64,000 bases of DNA. Source: Acidomonas methanolica (GTDB lineage Bacteria > Pseudomonadota > Alphaproteobacteria > Acetobacterales > Acetobacteraceae). The notes beneath the pieces are model-generated. The model was not told where the DNA came from. It worked only from the letters and a program-made list of their open reading frames with translations, and ran no database searches. Both the position numbers and the translations under genes were made by a program. Location: assembly GCF_004346035.1 (NCBI RefSeq), contig NZ_SLZN01000005.1, positions 62,001 through 126,000 of the forward strand, in the 5' to 3' direction. This document shows positions 55,288 to 64,000 of the stretch, piece by piece. Within the stretch, counting starts at the first letter, position 1, and the number at the start of each line of letters is the position of its first letter.

Positions 55288-56094
55288 CTATCCACGCAGC
55301 CGGGCCTGAATCCAGTCGCCGATGAGACCGACGACCTTGTCTTCGATGCCGTAATAGCCGTGCGGCGTGAGAGAGCCGCAATCCCTCCGGGACCGGGTGA
55401 TCCCGCCCGAAACCACCTGTACATCGACACGCGGGCTGTTGGTCATGGCGGCGGCGATCCTCGGCGCCATGCCGGCCGGAGCCACGTCGCATCGGTCGTC
55501 GCGATTGGCCACCACCAGAGCCGGAACGCGTACGCCCGCCGGGTCCGCGTCGAAAACGGTTTCATGGCTGCCGCCCATCAGGGAGACGGACTCGGTCAGG
55601 ATCACGCCGGCCAGATCTCCGGGCCGCGCATGTGACGCGCCGTTCATCGCTGCGATCGACCCCTGACTCGTGCCGAGAAGAAACGCGGGGACGGCCGCCT
55701 CGTCATGCGCGAGCCGGATCAGACGCTCCACTACGCCGCCATATCGCACCGAACTGCGCAAACCCCTGAGATTGGCGCGATCGACCGTATCGGGGATCAG
55801 CACGGCATAGCCGCGGGCCGCCCAGAGCGCCCGCGTCCGGACCGTGAAATTATCGCCATGGCGGATCTCGCCGTCGCGGGAAAGACCGACATCGCCCGCG
55901 CCGCCGGGCAGCATGACGATGATCGCTCTCGGGCGATCCGGCATGACGAGGAGCGCGCGCTGACGCCCGCCCTCCGCGAGAGGCATCTCCATCAACCGCT
56001 CCACCAGCGGCTGCGCCCGCGTCGCCGGGGCGAGTGCTGCGACCGAGAAAAGGGCAAGAACCGTCACCCCCGATCGGACGCTCATGACCGACAT
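55288..56094 (-). CDS. Secreted alpha/beta hydrolase-like protein
   Basis: 268-aa exported protein with a signal peptide ending near ATRAQP. A hydrolase fold is suggested by IIVMLPGGAGDVGL (oxyanion region), GTSQGSIAAM as the nucleophile elbow, VVANRDDRCDV for the acid and TPHGYYGIE for the His. Three of its Cys could form disulfides. Substrate unknown. Two start codons (56094 and 56085) are possible. It converges on the histidine phosphatase gene with 36 bp between. Confidence 0.78.
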   Translation of the reverse strand: MSVMSVRSGVTVLALFSVAALAPATRAQPLVERLMEMPLAEGGRQRALLVMPDRPRAIIVMLPGGAGDVGLSRDGEIRHGDNFTVRTRALWAARGYAVLIPDTVDRANLRGLRSSVRYGGVVERLIRLAHDEAAVPAFLLGTSQGSIAAMNGASHARPGDLAGVILTESVSLMGGSHETVFDADPAGVRVPALVVANRDDRCDVAPAGMAPRIAAAMTNSPRVDVQVVSGGITRSRRDCGSLTPHGYYGIEDKVVGLIGDWIQARLRG

Positions 56095-56313
56095 GTCTCG
56101 TTTCCCTTCGTGCCTCTCACGCGCGCCCCCTGCCGCCTGTTTTCATTGATGCAGCACGATCATTTCCGCAACAGGACCGTTGACCGTTTTCCTTCCCCAA
56201 GCCAAAAGGAAACGTAACGCCCCAAGGCGAACGCGAACGGCGCGCGTATCTGGGGGAAACATTCACCACCCCGCAACGGGAGCGGTTCAAAAAACGGCGG
56301 AACCCCGCCGATC

Positions 56314-56388
56314 GCCGGGTTAGCACAGCGGTAGTGCAGCGGTTTTGTAAACCGAAGGTCGGGGGTTCAAATCCCTCACCCGGCACCA
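56314..56388 (+). tRNA. tRNA-Thr (anticodon TGT)
   Basis: Cloverleaf read by hand: acceptor GCCGGGT/ACCCGGC, D-arm GCAC-AGCGGTA-GTGC, anticodon loop TTTGTAA giving TGT, T-arm with GTTCAAAT, discriminator A and an encoded CCA. One mismatch at the base of the anticodon stem (G-A). Reads ACA codons. It lies 78 bp before the MlaE gene. The upstream gap 56095-56313 shows nothing else. Confidence 0.95.
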
Positions 56389-56466
56389 GAGTTGGCCGCA
56401 CGGCCGGGATCGAGACCGCCGCACATGTCGCGGCTTCCGTCACCATGCAGGGAGGAACCGCCAGAG

Positions 56467-57609
56467 GTGTCAGAGTCCGCGTCGCGTTGGACACCGCCGA
56501 GTTGGACACTGGACGCAGGAAACGGCGCGCCGGTCATGGCGCTGACGGGGCGATGGATGACGCGGGACGCCGCCCTGCCGGTTCTCCCCGACGATGCGCT
56601 GGACGCCCTGCCGAAGGGCGACACTCTGGGTTTCGACATCGCCGGACTCGAAAGCTGGGACAGCGGTTTCGTCGCCTTTCTCTGGGACGTCAAGCGCGCC
56701 GGGCAGAAGACAGGCGTGACCCTGCGGACGGAGACGCTCCCCCCTGCGGCGGCGCGCCTGCTGGGGCTCCTGCCGGATCAGGCAGCCGAGCCGCCCGCCC
56801 AGACCGGGCGCAAACCGGGCTTCGTCGAGCAGATCGGCGACCGGACCTTCGCCGCCCTGACGGAAACCGGGATCATCGCCGAACTCGGCGCGCAGGCGGT
56901 CAAGGGCGGCCTCCAGGCCGTGGCCGGGCGCGGACGGATGCGCATGGCCGATCTGCTGGCCAACCTTACCGATGCCGGGCCGCGCGCCCTGCTCATCGTC
57001 GGCGTGGTGAATTTCCTCCTCGGCGCGATTCTCGCCTTCGTCGGCGCGGTGCAACTCGAGAAATTCGCCGCCGGGATCTATGTCGCCAGCCTCGTCGGCA
57101 TCGCCATGGTGCGCGAGATGGCCGCCGTGATGACCGCCATCATCATGGCCGGGCGCACGGGCGGCGCCTATGCGGCGCGCATCTCCACCATGCTCGGCAA
57201 TGAGGAGATCGACGCGCTGGAGGTCTTCAGCATTCCGGTCTCCAGCTATCTCGTGCTGCCCGCCGTGCTGTCGCTCACCATCACCATGCCTTTCCTCTAC
57301 CTCTATGGCTGCCTGATCGGCATGCTCGGCGGTTTCGTGGTGGCGATCGCCATGCTCGACGTCACCGGCGCGGGCTATTTCCACTACACCGTGACGGCTT
57401 TCGGCATCGGGCAGTTCCTGTTCGGCCTGAGCAAGAGCATCGTCTTCGGCGCCTTCATCGGCCTGACGAGTTGCCGCATCGGCCTCAAGGCCGGACGGTC
57501 CGCCGCCGATGTGGGCGTGGCCGCCACCCGCGCCGTGGTCGTCGGCATCGTGGGGGTGATCGCCCTCGACGCGCTCTTCGCCGTCATCGCCGACGTGCTG
57601 AATATCTGA
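56467..57609 (+). CDS. mlaE: Lipid-transport ABC permease MlaE with N-terminal STAS (MlaB-like) domain
   Basis: 380-aa inner-membrane permease. The first ~110 residues form a STAS-like domain (LTGRWMTRDAALPVLP, DIAGLESWDSGFVAFLW), which in E. coli is the separate MlaB. The MlaE domain follows, with IYVASLVGIAMVREMAAVMTAIIMAGRTGGAYAA and ALEVFSIPVSSYLVLPAV, the family signature. GTG 56467 is chosen with GGAGG 11 nt before it; ATG 56425 is possible. The stop overlaps the ATPase start (TGATG). Transports phospholipid between membranes. Confidence 0.9.
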   Translation: MSESASRWTPPSWTLDAGNGAPVMALTGRWMTRDAALPVLPDDALDALPKGDTLGFDIAGLESWDSGFVAFLWDVKRAGQKTGVTLRTETLPPAAARLLGLLPDQAAEPPAQTGRKPGFVEQIGDRTFAALTETGIIAELGAQAVKGGLQAVAGRGRMRMADLLANLTDAGPRALLIVGVVNFLLGAILAFVGAVQLEKFAAGIYVASLVGIAMVREMAAVMTAIIMAGRTGGAYAARISTMLGNEEIDALEVFSIPVSSYLVLPAVLSLTITMPFLYLYGCLIGMLGGFVVAIAMLDVTGAGYFHYTVTAFGIGQFLFGLSKSIVFGAFIGLTSCRIGLKAGRSAADVGVAATRAVVVGIVGVIALDALFAVIADVLNI

Positions 57610-58394
57610 TGCCCGACGCCCCGATGACCCCCGACACGCTCCTCTCCATGCGCGACGTGACGCTCGCTTTCGGCCCGAAGCTGATCCAGCGCGGCATCTC
57701 GCTGGACATCCGGCGCGGCAGCATCTTCGCGGTGATGGGCGGGTCCGGCTGCGGCAAATCCACGCTGCTCAAGAGCATGATCGGCCTCCTGCGCCCCGTC
57801 GAAGGCCGCTTCGAGGTGCAGGGCGAGGACTACTGGGCCGCGACGCCCGCCCGGCGCGAGGCGATCAACCACCGCTTCGGCGTGCTGTTCCAGAGCGGCG
57901 CGCTGTGGAGTTCCATGACCATCGGCGAGAACGTCGCCCTGCCGATGCAGATGCTGACGGACCTGCCGCCCGCGACCGTCTCGCGCATGGTGGCGCTGAA
58001 GCTCGGCTTCGTCGGCCTGTCGAATGCCGTCGATCTCTTCCCCTCGGAGATCAGCGGCGGCATGCGCAAGCGCGCCGGGCTAGCGCGCGCGCTCGCGCTG
58101 GACCCCGATATCCTGTTCTTCGACGAACCCTCGGCCGGGCTGGACCCGATCACCTCGGCGCGGCTCGACGACCTCATCCTGAACCTGCGCGACGGGCTGG
58201 GCGCGACCATCGTCATCGTCAGCCACGAACTGCCCAGCCTCTTCCGCATCGCCGACAGCGGCATCTTCCTCGATGCCCGGAGCAAGACGCCGATCGCCCA
58301 TGGGTCCCCCGCCGAACTGCGCGACCATTGCGCCGATCCCCAGGTCCATGCCTTCATGACCCGCGAGCGCGAGGAGGGAGACAGCACTCCATGA
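57609..58394 (+). CDS. mlaF: Lipid-transport ABC ATPase MlaF
   Basis: 261-aa ATPase. Walker A GGSGCGKST, signature SEISGGMRKRAGLARALA (the MlaF form), Walker B ILFFDEPSAGLDP and the switch His in VSHEL. Coupled by TGATG to the permease and by ATGA to the MCE protein. Powers the Mla-type complex. Confidence 0.94.
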   Translation: MPDAPMTPDTLLSMRDVTLAFGPKLIQRGISLDIRRGSIFAVMGGSGCGKSTLLKSMIGLLRPVEGRFEVQGEDYWAATPARREAINHRFGVLFQSGALWSSMTIGENVALPMQMLTDLPPATVSRMVALKLGFVGLSNAVDLFPSEISGGMRKRAGLARALALDPDILFFDEPSAGLDPITSARLDDLILNLRDGLGATIVIVSHELPSLFRIADSGIFLDARSKTPIAHGSPAELRDHCADPQVHAFMTREREEGDSTP

Positions 58395-59353
58395 AGAAAG
58401 AAACACTCGTCGGCGCCTTCGTGCTGGGCGGGGTCGCGTTGCTGCTGGCGGCCTTCGTGCTGTTCGGGCGCTTCCACCCGTTCGAGCATAAGCTGTATGC
58501 GACGCTGATCTTCGAAGGCGCGAGTTCCGGCCTCACGGTCGGTTCGCCGGTGACGTTCCGCGGCGTGCAGGTCGGCACGGTGGACAAGGTGTCGATCGAA
58601 TACGACCCGCCGACGCGGCGCGCCTATATCCCCGTGCATATCACGCTTCAGCCCGCCAACATCTCGCTGACCGCCGGCAGGAACTCGACGCTGCCCACCA
58701 TCCCCGAACTCGTGGCGCAGGGGTTGCGCGGGGAGATGAACCTCAAGAGCTTCGTCACCGGCTCCTCGGAGATCAATCTGGATTTCGCGCCGCAGACCCG
58801 CGCCGTGCTGCATCCCGATCTCGTCTCCGGCAACGAGATCCCCACGCGCCAGTCCACCATGCAGCAGATGACGCAGACCCTGACGCAGCTTCCCCTGCGC
58901 CAGCTCGCCGACAATGCCGACAAGACCCTCGCCAGCCTCCGCGCCCTGTCGGACCGGATGGACACCTCCCTCCCCCAGCTCGTGGACAGCCTGCGCGAGA
59001 CCTCCGACCACACGCGCCAGATGATGGACACCGCGAACGCCACGCTGGCCACGCTCCAGCCGGAACTGACGCGCACGCTGGAGACGATCGACCGCCTCGC
59101 CGCGGCCGGCACGGCGCAGATGAACGGGCGCGGCGCGCAGTTGAACGCCCTGCTGGCCAGGGCGGACACGATGCTGCGGAAAGCCGATCACTCGCTGGAC
59201 GGGATCACCTCCCTGACCTCGCCCCGCTCGCCGGAGCGCGCCGATCTCGAAGCCAGCCTGCGCGACATCGCCGCCGCCGCCGCCGCGCTGCGCGGCTTCG
59301 CCAGCGATGTCGAACGCAATCCGCAACTCCTTCTCACGGGACGCCGCCCATGA
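58391..59353 (+). CDS. mlaD: MCE-domain lipid-binding protein (MlaD-like)
   Basis: 320-aa membrane-anchored periplasmic protein: one N-terminal helix (VGAFVLGGVALLLAAFVLF), the MCE domain with GLTVGSPVTFRGVQVGTV and PELVAQGLRGEM, then a long helical C-terminal region rich in heptad-like LRALSDRM repeats, longer than E. coli MlaD and closer to PqiB/Yrb-like single-MCE proteins. ATGA overlaps on both sides. Confidence 0.92.
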   Translation: MKKETLVGAFVLGGVALLLAAFVLFGRFHPFEHKLYATLIFEGASSGLTVGSPVTFRGVQVGTVDKVSIEYDPPTRRAYIPVHITLQPANISLTAGRNSTLPTIPELVAQGLRGEMNLKSFVTGSSEINLDFAPQTRAVLHPDLVSGNEIPTRQSTMQQMTQTLTQLPLRQLADNADKTLASLRALSDRMDTSLPQLVDSLRETSDHTRQMMDTANATLATLQPELTRTLETIDRLAAAGTAQMNGRGAQLNALLARADTMLRKADHSLDGITSLTSPRSPERADLEASLRDIAAAAAALRGFASDVERNPQLLLTGRRP

Positions 59354-59925
59354 ACCGCGCCTTGCCCGGCCTCGCCCTGCTGGTCCTGCTCGCCGGGTGT
59401 GCCTCGCCGCCCCTGCGCTATTACACGCTCGGCGCGCCCGCGATCTCCACCGGCGCGACCAGCGCGCGGACGGCCCGGATGCTGACGGTCCAGCGCGTCT
59501 CCCTGCCGGATTATCTCGACACGCAGGAGATCACCTCGCGCGACGACGACCGCATCCTGCGCAGCGCCGGCGGACGCTGGGCCGAGCGCCTTTCCGTCGC
59601 CGCGACGGCGCTGCTCGCCGCGCATCTCCAGACGGACTGGCCGGACATGCTCGTGACCACCCAGCGCCCGGAGGGCGCGCCCCCCGCCGACCGTCTCGCC
59701 GTCACCATCACCCGCCTCGACATCACGAAGGACGGGCACGGTGCGCTGGATGCCCTCTGGCGCCTGATTCCCGCCGATCCGCACCGCCCGATCGCGCAGG
59801 GTCAGACCCGGCTGACGGCGGACGGCAACGCGACGACCGATGACGGCGTCGTGACCCTCACACGGAAGCTTGTGGACGGCCTCGCCGCCCGGATCGCAAC
59901 ACAGAGCGGCGCGACGCTTCGCTGA
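59350..59925 (+). CDS. PqiC-type ABC transport auxiliary lipoprotein
   Basis: 191-aa lipoprotein with lipobox LLAGC at about residue 18. The body begins YYTLGAP, followed by VQRVSLPDYLD, DRILRSAGGRWAERL, features of the ABC_trans_aux (DUF330/PqiC) family. It presumably sits at the outer membrane and receives the MCE tunnel. It takes the place at which E. coli has mlaC. Start overlaps the MCE gene by ATGA. Confidence 0.88.
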   Translation: MNRALPGLALLVLLAGCASPPLRYYTLGAPAISTGATSARTARMLTVQRVSLPDYLDTQEITSRDDDRILRSAGGRWAERLSVAATALLAAHLQTDWPDMLVTTQRPEGAPPADRLAVTITRLDITKDGHGALDALWRLIPADPHRPIAQGQTRLTADGNATTDDGVVTLTRKLVDGLAARIATQSGATLR

Positions 59926-59937
59926 GTTTCGCTGAAC

Positions 59938-60375
59938 TCAGCCGATCTTCCGTCGCAGCGCCCCCAGCGGCCCGTCCAGCACCGAGGGCTGATAGGCCGT
60001 GTGAAACCGCGCCAGTTCACGCCGCCAGGGCGCTTCATCCGCTTCGTCGGGCAGCATGACCGCATCGACGCCGCAGCGGCGGAGATAATTGGCCTGATCG
60101 GGCAGGACATGGCCGCTCGCGCGGATCTCGCCGCCGAATTTGCCGTATTCCCGCACGGCGCGCGCCTGGGTGAACCCCCGCCCGTCGCGGAAGAGCGGGA
60201 AGATGACGACCACCAGATCGAGCCGGTCGAGAAACGGCGCGATCTGCGGGAAGTCGATCTCCGGCGAGAGGATGACGCCCCGCGCGCCGGGCATCGTCTC
60301 CAGCTCCGCGAACGGAACGGCCTCGACGGTCGCCGGCGTCGCGACGGAACGCCCCCCGAGTTCAAGCCGCTTCAT
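59938..60375 (-). CDS. DUF934 sulfite-reduction partner protein
   Basis: 145-aa small protein of family DUF934, regularly encoded after ferredoxin-type sulfite reductases in proteobacteria; its precise role is not known. Conserved stretches are VVIFPLFRDGRGFTQARAVRE and GHVLPDQANYLRRCGVDAV. Its first 14 bases overlap the end of the cysI-type gene, supporting a shared function. Confidence 0.88.
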   Translation of the reverse strand: MKRLELGGRSVATPATVEAVPFAELETMPGARGVILSPEIDFPQIAPFLDRLDLVVVIFPLFRDGRGFTQARAVREYGKFGGEIRASGHVLPDQANYLRRCGVDAVMLPDEADEAPWRRELARFHTAYQPSVLDGPLGALRRKIG

Positions 60376-62035
60376 AGGCTGCCTCCTTGAACGGCGCGTC
60401 GCCGAGACGGGACAGCGTGTCGAGGAAGCTCTCCCCCATGTCCCGCAGGCTCAGATAACGGTCGACGATGCGGGCGATGGCGTCCACCGTCTCGTCCTCG
60501 CGCAGGGCCGGGCCGAGAATCTCGCCGATCGCCGCCTTCTCGTCGGACCGTCCGCCCAGCGTGATCTGGAAGAACTCCTCCCCACGCTTGTCCACGCCCA
60601 GCAGCCCGATATGGCCCGCATGATGATGGCCGCAGGCGTTGATGCAGCCCGAGATGTTGACGCGCAGCACGCCGATCTCCTCCTGCAACGCCACATCGCC
60701 GAAGCGCGCGCTCAGCTTCCGCGCGATCGGAATGGAGCGGGCATTGGCCAGCGCGCAGTAATCCAGCCCCGGACAGGCGATGATGTCGCCGATCCGGCTG
60801 ACATTCGGCGTGCCGAGCCCGATCTCGCGCAGTTCCGACCACAGCGCGAACAGACGGTCCTGCCGCACATGCGCCAGCACGATGTTCTGCATATGCGTGA
60901 TGCGCAGTTCGCCGAAGGAATGGCTGTCGGCCAGATCGGCCAGGCGATCCATCTGCGCCGAGGTCGCATCGCCCGGACTGCCGCCGGTCGGCTTCAGCGA
61001 CACGGTGACGGCGATGAAGCCCGGCGCGCGATGCGGATGGGTGTTCGCATGCACCCAGCGGTCGAAGGCCGCATCGCGCCGGCGATCCGCCTCCAGCCGC
61101 GCCGCCGCATCCGCCGGAGCGTCCAGCACGGGCGAGGCGAAGCGGGCGCGGATCGCCCCGACCATCTCCGGCGTCAGACGATAATGCGCGCGATCCATCT
61201 GCGCGAGTTCCGCCAGCACCGCCGCGCGATAGGCCTCGATGCCCAGCGCCTCGACGAGAACCTTGATGCGCGCCTTGTAGATATTGTCCCGGCGACCATG
61301 GGCGTTATAGACGCGGATGATCGCCTCCAGCGTCATCAACAGGTCTTCCTCCGGCACGGAATCGAAAATCTCCTTGCCGACGAACGGCGTCCGCCCCAGA
61401 CCGCCGCCCACGAAGATGCGGAAGAGCGGCTTTCCATCCGCCCCCGGCCGCGTGACGAGGCCGATATCATGGAAGCGCGCGGCGACGCGGTCCTGCGGAC
61501 TGCCGGAAATCGCGATCTTGAACTTGCGCGGCAGGAAGGTGAATTCCGGATGCAGCGTGGACCATTGCCGCAGGATTTCGGCATGAATGCGCGGATCGAG
61601 CAGCTCGTCCGCCGCCGCGCCCGCGAACTGGTCCGAGGTGACGTTGCGGATGCAGTTGCCGCTGGTCTGGATCGCATGCATGTCCACGCTGGCCAGCTTG
61701 CGGAGGATCTCCGGCGTCTCCTCCAGCTTGATCCAGTTGAACTGGATGTTCTGCCGCGTGGTGAAATGCCCGTAATCGCGATCATGCACGCGCGCGATCT
61801 CGGCCAGCATCCGCATCTGCCGGCTGTCCAGCGTGCCGTAGGGAATGGCGATGCGGAGCATGTAGGCGTGAAGCTGGAGATACAGGCCGTTCATCAGACG
61901 GAACGGCTTGAACTCGTCCTCGGTCAGCGCGCCGCTGAGACGGCGGCCGACCTGATCGGCGAATTCCTCGATCCGCGAGGCGAGAAAATCGCGGTCCACC
62001 GCGTCATACTGGTAGTGGCCGATGGGGGCGTTCAT
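60362..62035 (-). CDS. cysI: Nitrite/sulfite reductase (ferredoxin-type hemoprotein)
   Basis: 557-aa siroheme/[4Fe-4S] enzyme reducing sulfite to sulfide. Siroheme-binding motifs are TTRQNIQFNWIKLEETPEIL and the Cys pairs CPGLDYCALANARS and NISGCINACGHHHAGHIG, which carry the four cluster ligands. No CysJ flavoprotein is nearby, so electrons probably come from ferredoxin. Context with cysNC and DUF934 favours sulfite over nitrite. 12 bp separate it from the DUF2849 gene. Confidence 0.93.
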   Translation of the reverse strand: MNAPIGHYQYDAVDRDFLASRIEEFADQVGRRLSGALTEDEFKPFRLMNGLYLQLHAYMLRIAIPYGTLDSRQMRMLAEIARVHDRDYGHFTTRQNIQFNWIKLEETPEILRKLASVDMHAIQTSGNCIRNVTSDQFAGAAADELLDPRIHAEILRQWSTLHPEFTFLPRKFKIAISGSPQDRVAARFHDIGLVTRPGADGKPLFRIFVGGGLGRTPFVGKEIFDSVPEEDLLMTLEAIIRVYNAHGRRDNIYKARIKVLVEALGIEAYRAAVLAELAQMDRAHYRLTPEMVGAIRARFASPVLDAPADAAARLEADRRRDAAFDRWVHANTHPHRAPGFIAVTVSLKPTGGSPGDATSAQMDRLADLADSHSFGELRITHMQNIVLAHVRQDRLFALWSELREIGLGTPNVSRIGDIIACPGLDYCALANARSIPIARKLSARFGDVALQEEIGVLRVNISGCINACGHHHAGHIGLLGVDKRGEEFFQITLGGRSDEKAAIGEILGPALREDETVDAIARIVDRYLSLRDMGESFLDTLSRLGDAPFKEAAYEAA

Positions 62036-62047
62036 CTCAGGCGATCC

Positions 62048-62329
62048 TCATACCGTCGGCCCGAAGGCCCTGATCCTCTCCCGCATCGTCGCGGGAACCG
62101 GCGGCGCGCCGGGCGTGACGGCGACCTTGTAGACGCCGACCACGCCGTCCTTCTGCGCGTCCACTCCGGCCAGCGCCGCCTCGGCCTCGTCGGCATCGAG
62201 CAGCGCGGCCCTGTCGAAGGCGGACCACCACGCGCCGGCGGCATCACGCCAGACGATGACTCCATCCAGCAGGCGGTTGGCCGTCAGGGCGAGCTTCTGT
62301 CCGGCGCCAAGGCGGGCGGGATGCAGCAT
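62048..62329 (-). CDS. DUF2849 domain protein
   Basis: 93-aa protein of family DUF2849, common next to sulfite reductase genes in alphaproteobacteria; function unknown. Conserved features include LTANRLLDGVIVWRDAAGAW and FDRAALLDADEAEAAL. Start ATG 62329 shares a base with the cysNC stop (TGATG). No domain beyond the family is visible. Confidence 0.85.
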   Translation of the reverse strand: MLHPARLGAGQKLALTANRLLDGVIVWRDAAGAWWSAFDRAALLDADEAEAALAGVDAQKDGVVGVYKVAVTPGAPPVPATMRERIRAFGPTV

Positions 62330-64000
62330 CAGAGCGCGACTTCGCGGCGGATGAAGGCGGCGAGCCGCTCGGCCAGCGCCGCCGCATCCCCGTCGGCCAG
62401 AACCAGCGCCGGCGCGTCGGGCGCTTCATACGGCGCGCTGACGCCGGTGAACTCGGGGATCTTCCCCGCCTTCGCCGCCGCATAGAGCCCCTTCGGATCG
62501 CGCGCCTCGCAGGTGGCGAGCGGCGTGTCCACGAAAATCTCGTGGAAGGACTCGCCGACGATTTGCCGCGCCATCTCCCGGTCCGCGCGCAGCGGGGAGA
62601 CGAGCGCCACGATCACCGCCTGACCGCTCTCGGCGAGAATCTTCGCCACATGCGCCGCACGGCGGATGTTCTCGCGCCGCTCCTCGGGAGAGAAGCCGAG
62701 ATCTGAGCAGAGCCCGGCCCGCAGCGTGTCGCCGTCGAGCACGGTGACGGCGCTTCCCCCGGCGGCCAGATCCTCTTCCGCCCGGCGCGCGAGCGTGCTC
62801 TTGCCGGAGCCGGGCAGGCCGGTCAGCCAGAACACCGCCGCGCGATGCCCGCGCGCCTTCGCCCGGGCATGGGCGTCGATGCGGCTGGCGGTCGGATGGA
62901 TGGCGCGCGCGCCATCGGGCAGCGCGGCCGCGCCGATCAGCGGCGCCCCGGCGACGATGCGCTGGAAGCGATCGACCAGCACGCCGCGCCCGTCGCTCAG
63001 CCCCGGCTGGAACGGATCGAACAGCACCGCATGCGCCGCCGCCAGCGTGACCTCCGCGAACCCGTCCGCCGGCACGGAGTCGCCGGGATTGAGCATGAGC
63101 GTGTCGAGATCGACCACCGCGTCGATGCTCGCCACCGTCACGTCATGCTCGGCGGTGGACAGCCGCAGCGTGAAGCTCTCGCCCACGCGCAACGGCTCGC
63201 TCCGCAGCCAGAACAGGCGCGTGCGGATGCGGGCGGCGCGTTCGGGCGCGGCGGCCGCGTCATCGGCGGGAAACAGCAGATCGCCGCGATCGGGCACGAG
63301 ATCCGGCTCCAGACGCAGGGCGACGGATTCGCCCGCCCCCGCCACCGTGCTCTCCGGCGCATGCCAGCGGCTGATCTCCACCACCGTCGCGACCTGCCCC
63401 TGCGCGCCGATCACGATGCGGTCCCCCGTGCGGACCGCCCCGCGCTCGACACGCCCGGCGACATAGCGCACATCGTCGAAACGATAGACATCCTGCACCG
63501 GCATGCGGAAGGGCAGCGCCGCGCGCGAGCCGGGCGGCGGCACCTGCGCCAGCGCCTCGGTCAGGGTGGGGCCTTCGTACCACGGCGCTTTCTCCGAGCG
63601 CGCGGCGATGTTGTCTCCATCGCGGGCGGAAGCGGGAATCACGGCCTCGACCGCGATCTCCAGACGCCCGAGCAGGGCGCGCACATCCGCCTCGGCCTGC
63701 GCGATCCGCGCCTCGTCGAAACCCAGCAGGTCGGATTTGTTGAGCAGCACGATGACATGGCGGATGCCGATGAGCCGCAGCAGCATCGCATGGCGGCGCG
63801 TCTGCTCCTGCGCGCCTTCCTGCGCGTCCACAACCAGCACGGCGGCCTCCGCGTCGGCCGCGCCGGTGATCATGTTGCGCAGGAACTGGCGATGGCCCGG
63901 CGCATCGACGATCACATATTCCCGCCCGCCGAGATGAAAGGGAATCCGCGTGGAATCCACGGTCACGCCCTGGTCGCGCTCGATCTGCAAACTGTCGAGC
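62329..64000 (-). CDS. cysNC: Bifunctional sulfate adenylyltransferase subunit 1/APS kinase, N-terminus off window
   Basis: 557 codons visible; the frame continues past the right edge. The GTPase part shows the G3 motif VDAPGHRQFLRNMITGAADA and the G4 NKSD; the G1 loop lies outside. EF-Tu-like domains follow, then an APS kinase domain with P-loop TGLPGSGKST and LVSPLRADREMAR. It makes APS from sulfate with CysD (expected just beyond the edge) and then phosphorylates it to PAPS. TGATG-coupled to DUF2849. Confidence 0.93.
   Translation of the reverse strand, partial: LDSLQIERDQGVTVDSTRIPFHLGGREYVIVDAPGHRQFLRNMITGAADAEAAVLVVDAQEGAQEQTRRHAMLLRLIGIRHVIVLLNKSDLLGFDEARIAQAEADVRALLGRLEIAVEAVIPASARDGDNIAARSEKAPWYEGPTLTEALAQVPPPGSRAALPFRMPVQDVYRFDDVRYVAGRVERGAVRTGDRIVIGAQGQVATVVEISRWHAPESTVAGAGESVALRLEPDLVPDRGDLLFPADDAAAAPERAARIRTRLFWLRSEPLRVGESFTLRLSTAEHDVTVASIDAVVDLDTLMLNPGDSVPADGFAEVTLAAAHAVLFDPFQPGLSDGRGVLVDRFQRIVAGAPLIGAAALPDGARAIHPTASRIDAHARAKARGHRAAVFWLTGLPGSGKSTLARRAEEDLAAGGSAVTVLDGDTLRAGLCSDLGFSPEERRENIRRAAHVAKILAESGQAVIVALVSPLRADREMARQIVGESFHEIFVDTPLATCEARDPKGLYAAAKAGKIPEFTGVSAPYEAPDAPALVLADGDAAALAERLAAFIRREVAL

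Overview
The window is high-GC DNA with tightly packed operons, many ATGA/TGATG stop-start overlaps and few spacers. The gene content suggests an alphaproteobacterium, most likely Acetobacteraceae. The pointers are a membrane-bound PQQ glucose dehydrogenase with a periplasmic mutarotase and an OprB porin, IS701/IS630/IS5-type remnants, a complete beta-oxidation set with ETF and ETF-QO, and a CysI-DUF934 sulfite-reduction block. The family assignment is inference; no rRNA or marker gene is present.

Layout. 0-3.2 kb: the 3' end of PTS enzyme I, a lipid/diacylglycerol kinase, a DUF2501 protein and a glutathione transferase. 3.3-6.7 kb: a dispersed repeat, then a thiolase-nitronate monooxygenase pair divergent from a TetR regulator with a palindrome between them. 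6.8-7.0 kb: an IS5-type transposase remnant. 7.1-29.5 kb: a catabolic island for an unidentified nitrogen compound. Its minus arm, read from the divergent promoter at 24.3-24.6 kb, carries aldehyde dehydrogenase, M20 amidohydrolase, tartrate/malate-type dehydrogenase, TonB receptor, HAD hydrolase, FAD amine oxidase, peptide-type ABC importer, succinate-semialdehyde-type dehydrogenase, GNAT and 2-hydroxyacid dehydrogenase. Its plus arm carries a three-subunit HcnABC/opine-oxidase-like enzyme, an Lrp regulator and a class III transaminase. 29.7-37.7 kb: a periplasmic glucose-oxidation module (gcd, aldose epimerase, OprB porin, sugar-acid MFS transporter, LacI regulator) with two copies of the same 14-bp operator. 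37.7-38.7 kb: a composite IS scar that sits in a CTAG which apparently once served as stop codon for two convergent genes. 38.7-54.3 kb: a fatty-acid catabolic region (two thioesterases, FadE, FadB, FadA, ETF-QO, EtfBA, FadL, FadD, a lipase) with four CNAACGTTNG-type palindromes at its promoters. 54.5-56.4 kb: the second copy of the repeat, a histidine phosphatase, a secreted hydrolase and tRNA-Thr(TGT). 56.5-59.9 kb: an Mla-type lipid-transport operon. 59.9-64 kb: sulfate/sulfite assimilation (cysNC, DUF2849, cysI, DUF934), running off the right edge.

How it works together. The island looks like a full uptake-and-breakdown route: outer-membrane receptor, ABC importer, deacylation, oxidative C-N cleavage, transamination, aldehyde oxidation and reduction or oxidation of hydroxy acids. 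The fatty-acid region contains every step from outer-membrane import to electron transfer to quinone. The glucose module oxidises glucose in the periplasm and imports the product. No CRISPR array, phage, defence system or secretion system was seen. The best candidates for something undescribed are the substrate of the 7-29 kb island, the shared operators of the glucose and fatty-acid modules, and the nested-inverted-repeat element found twice.
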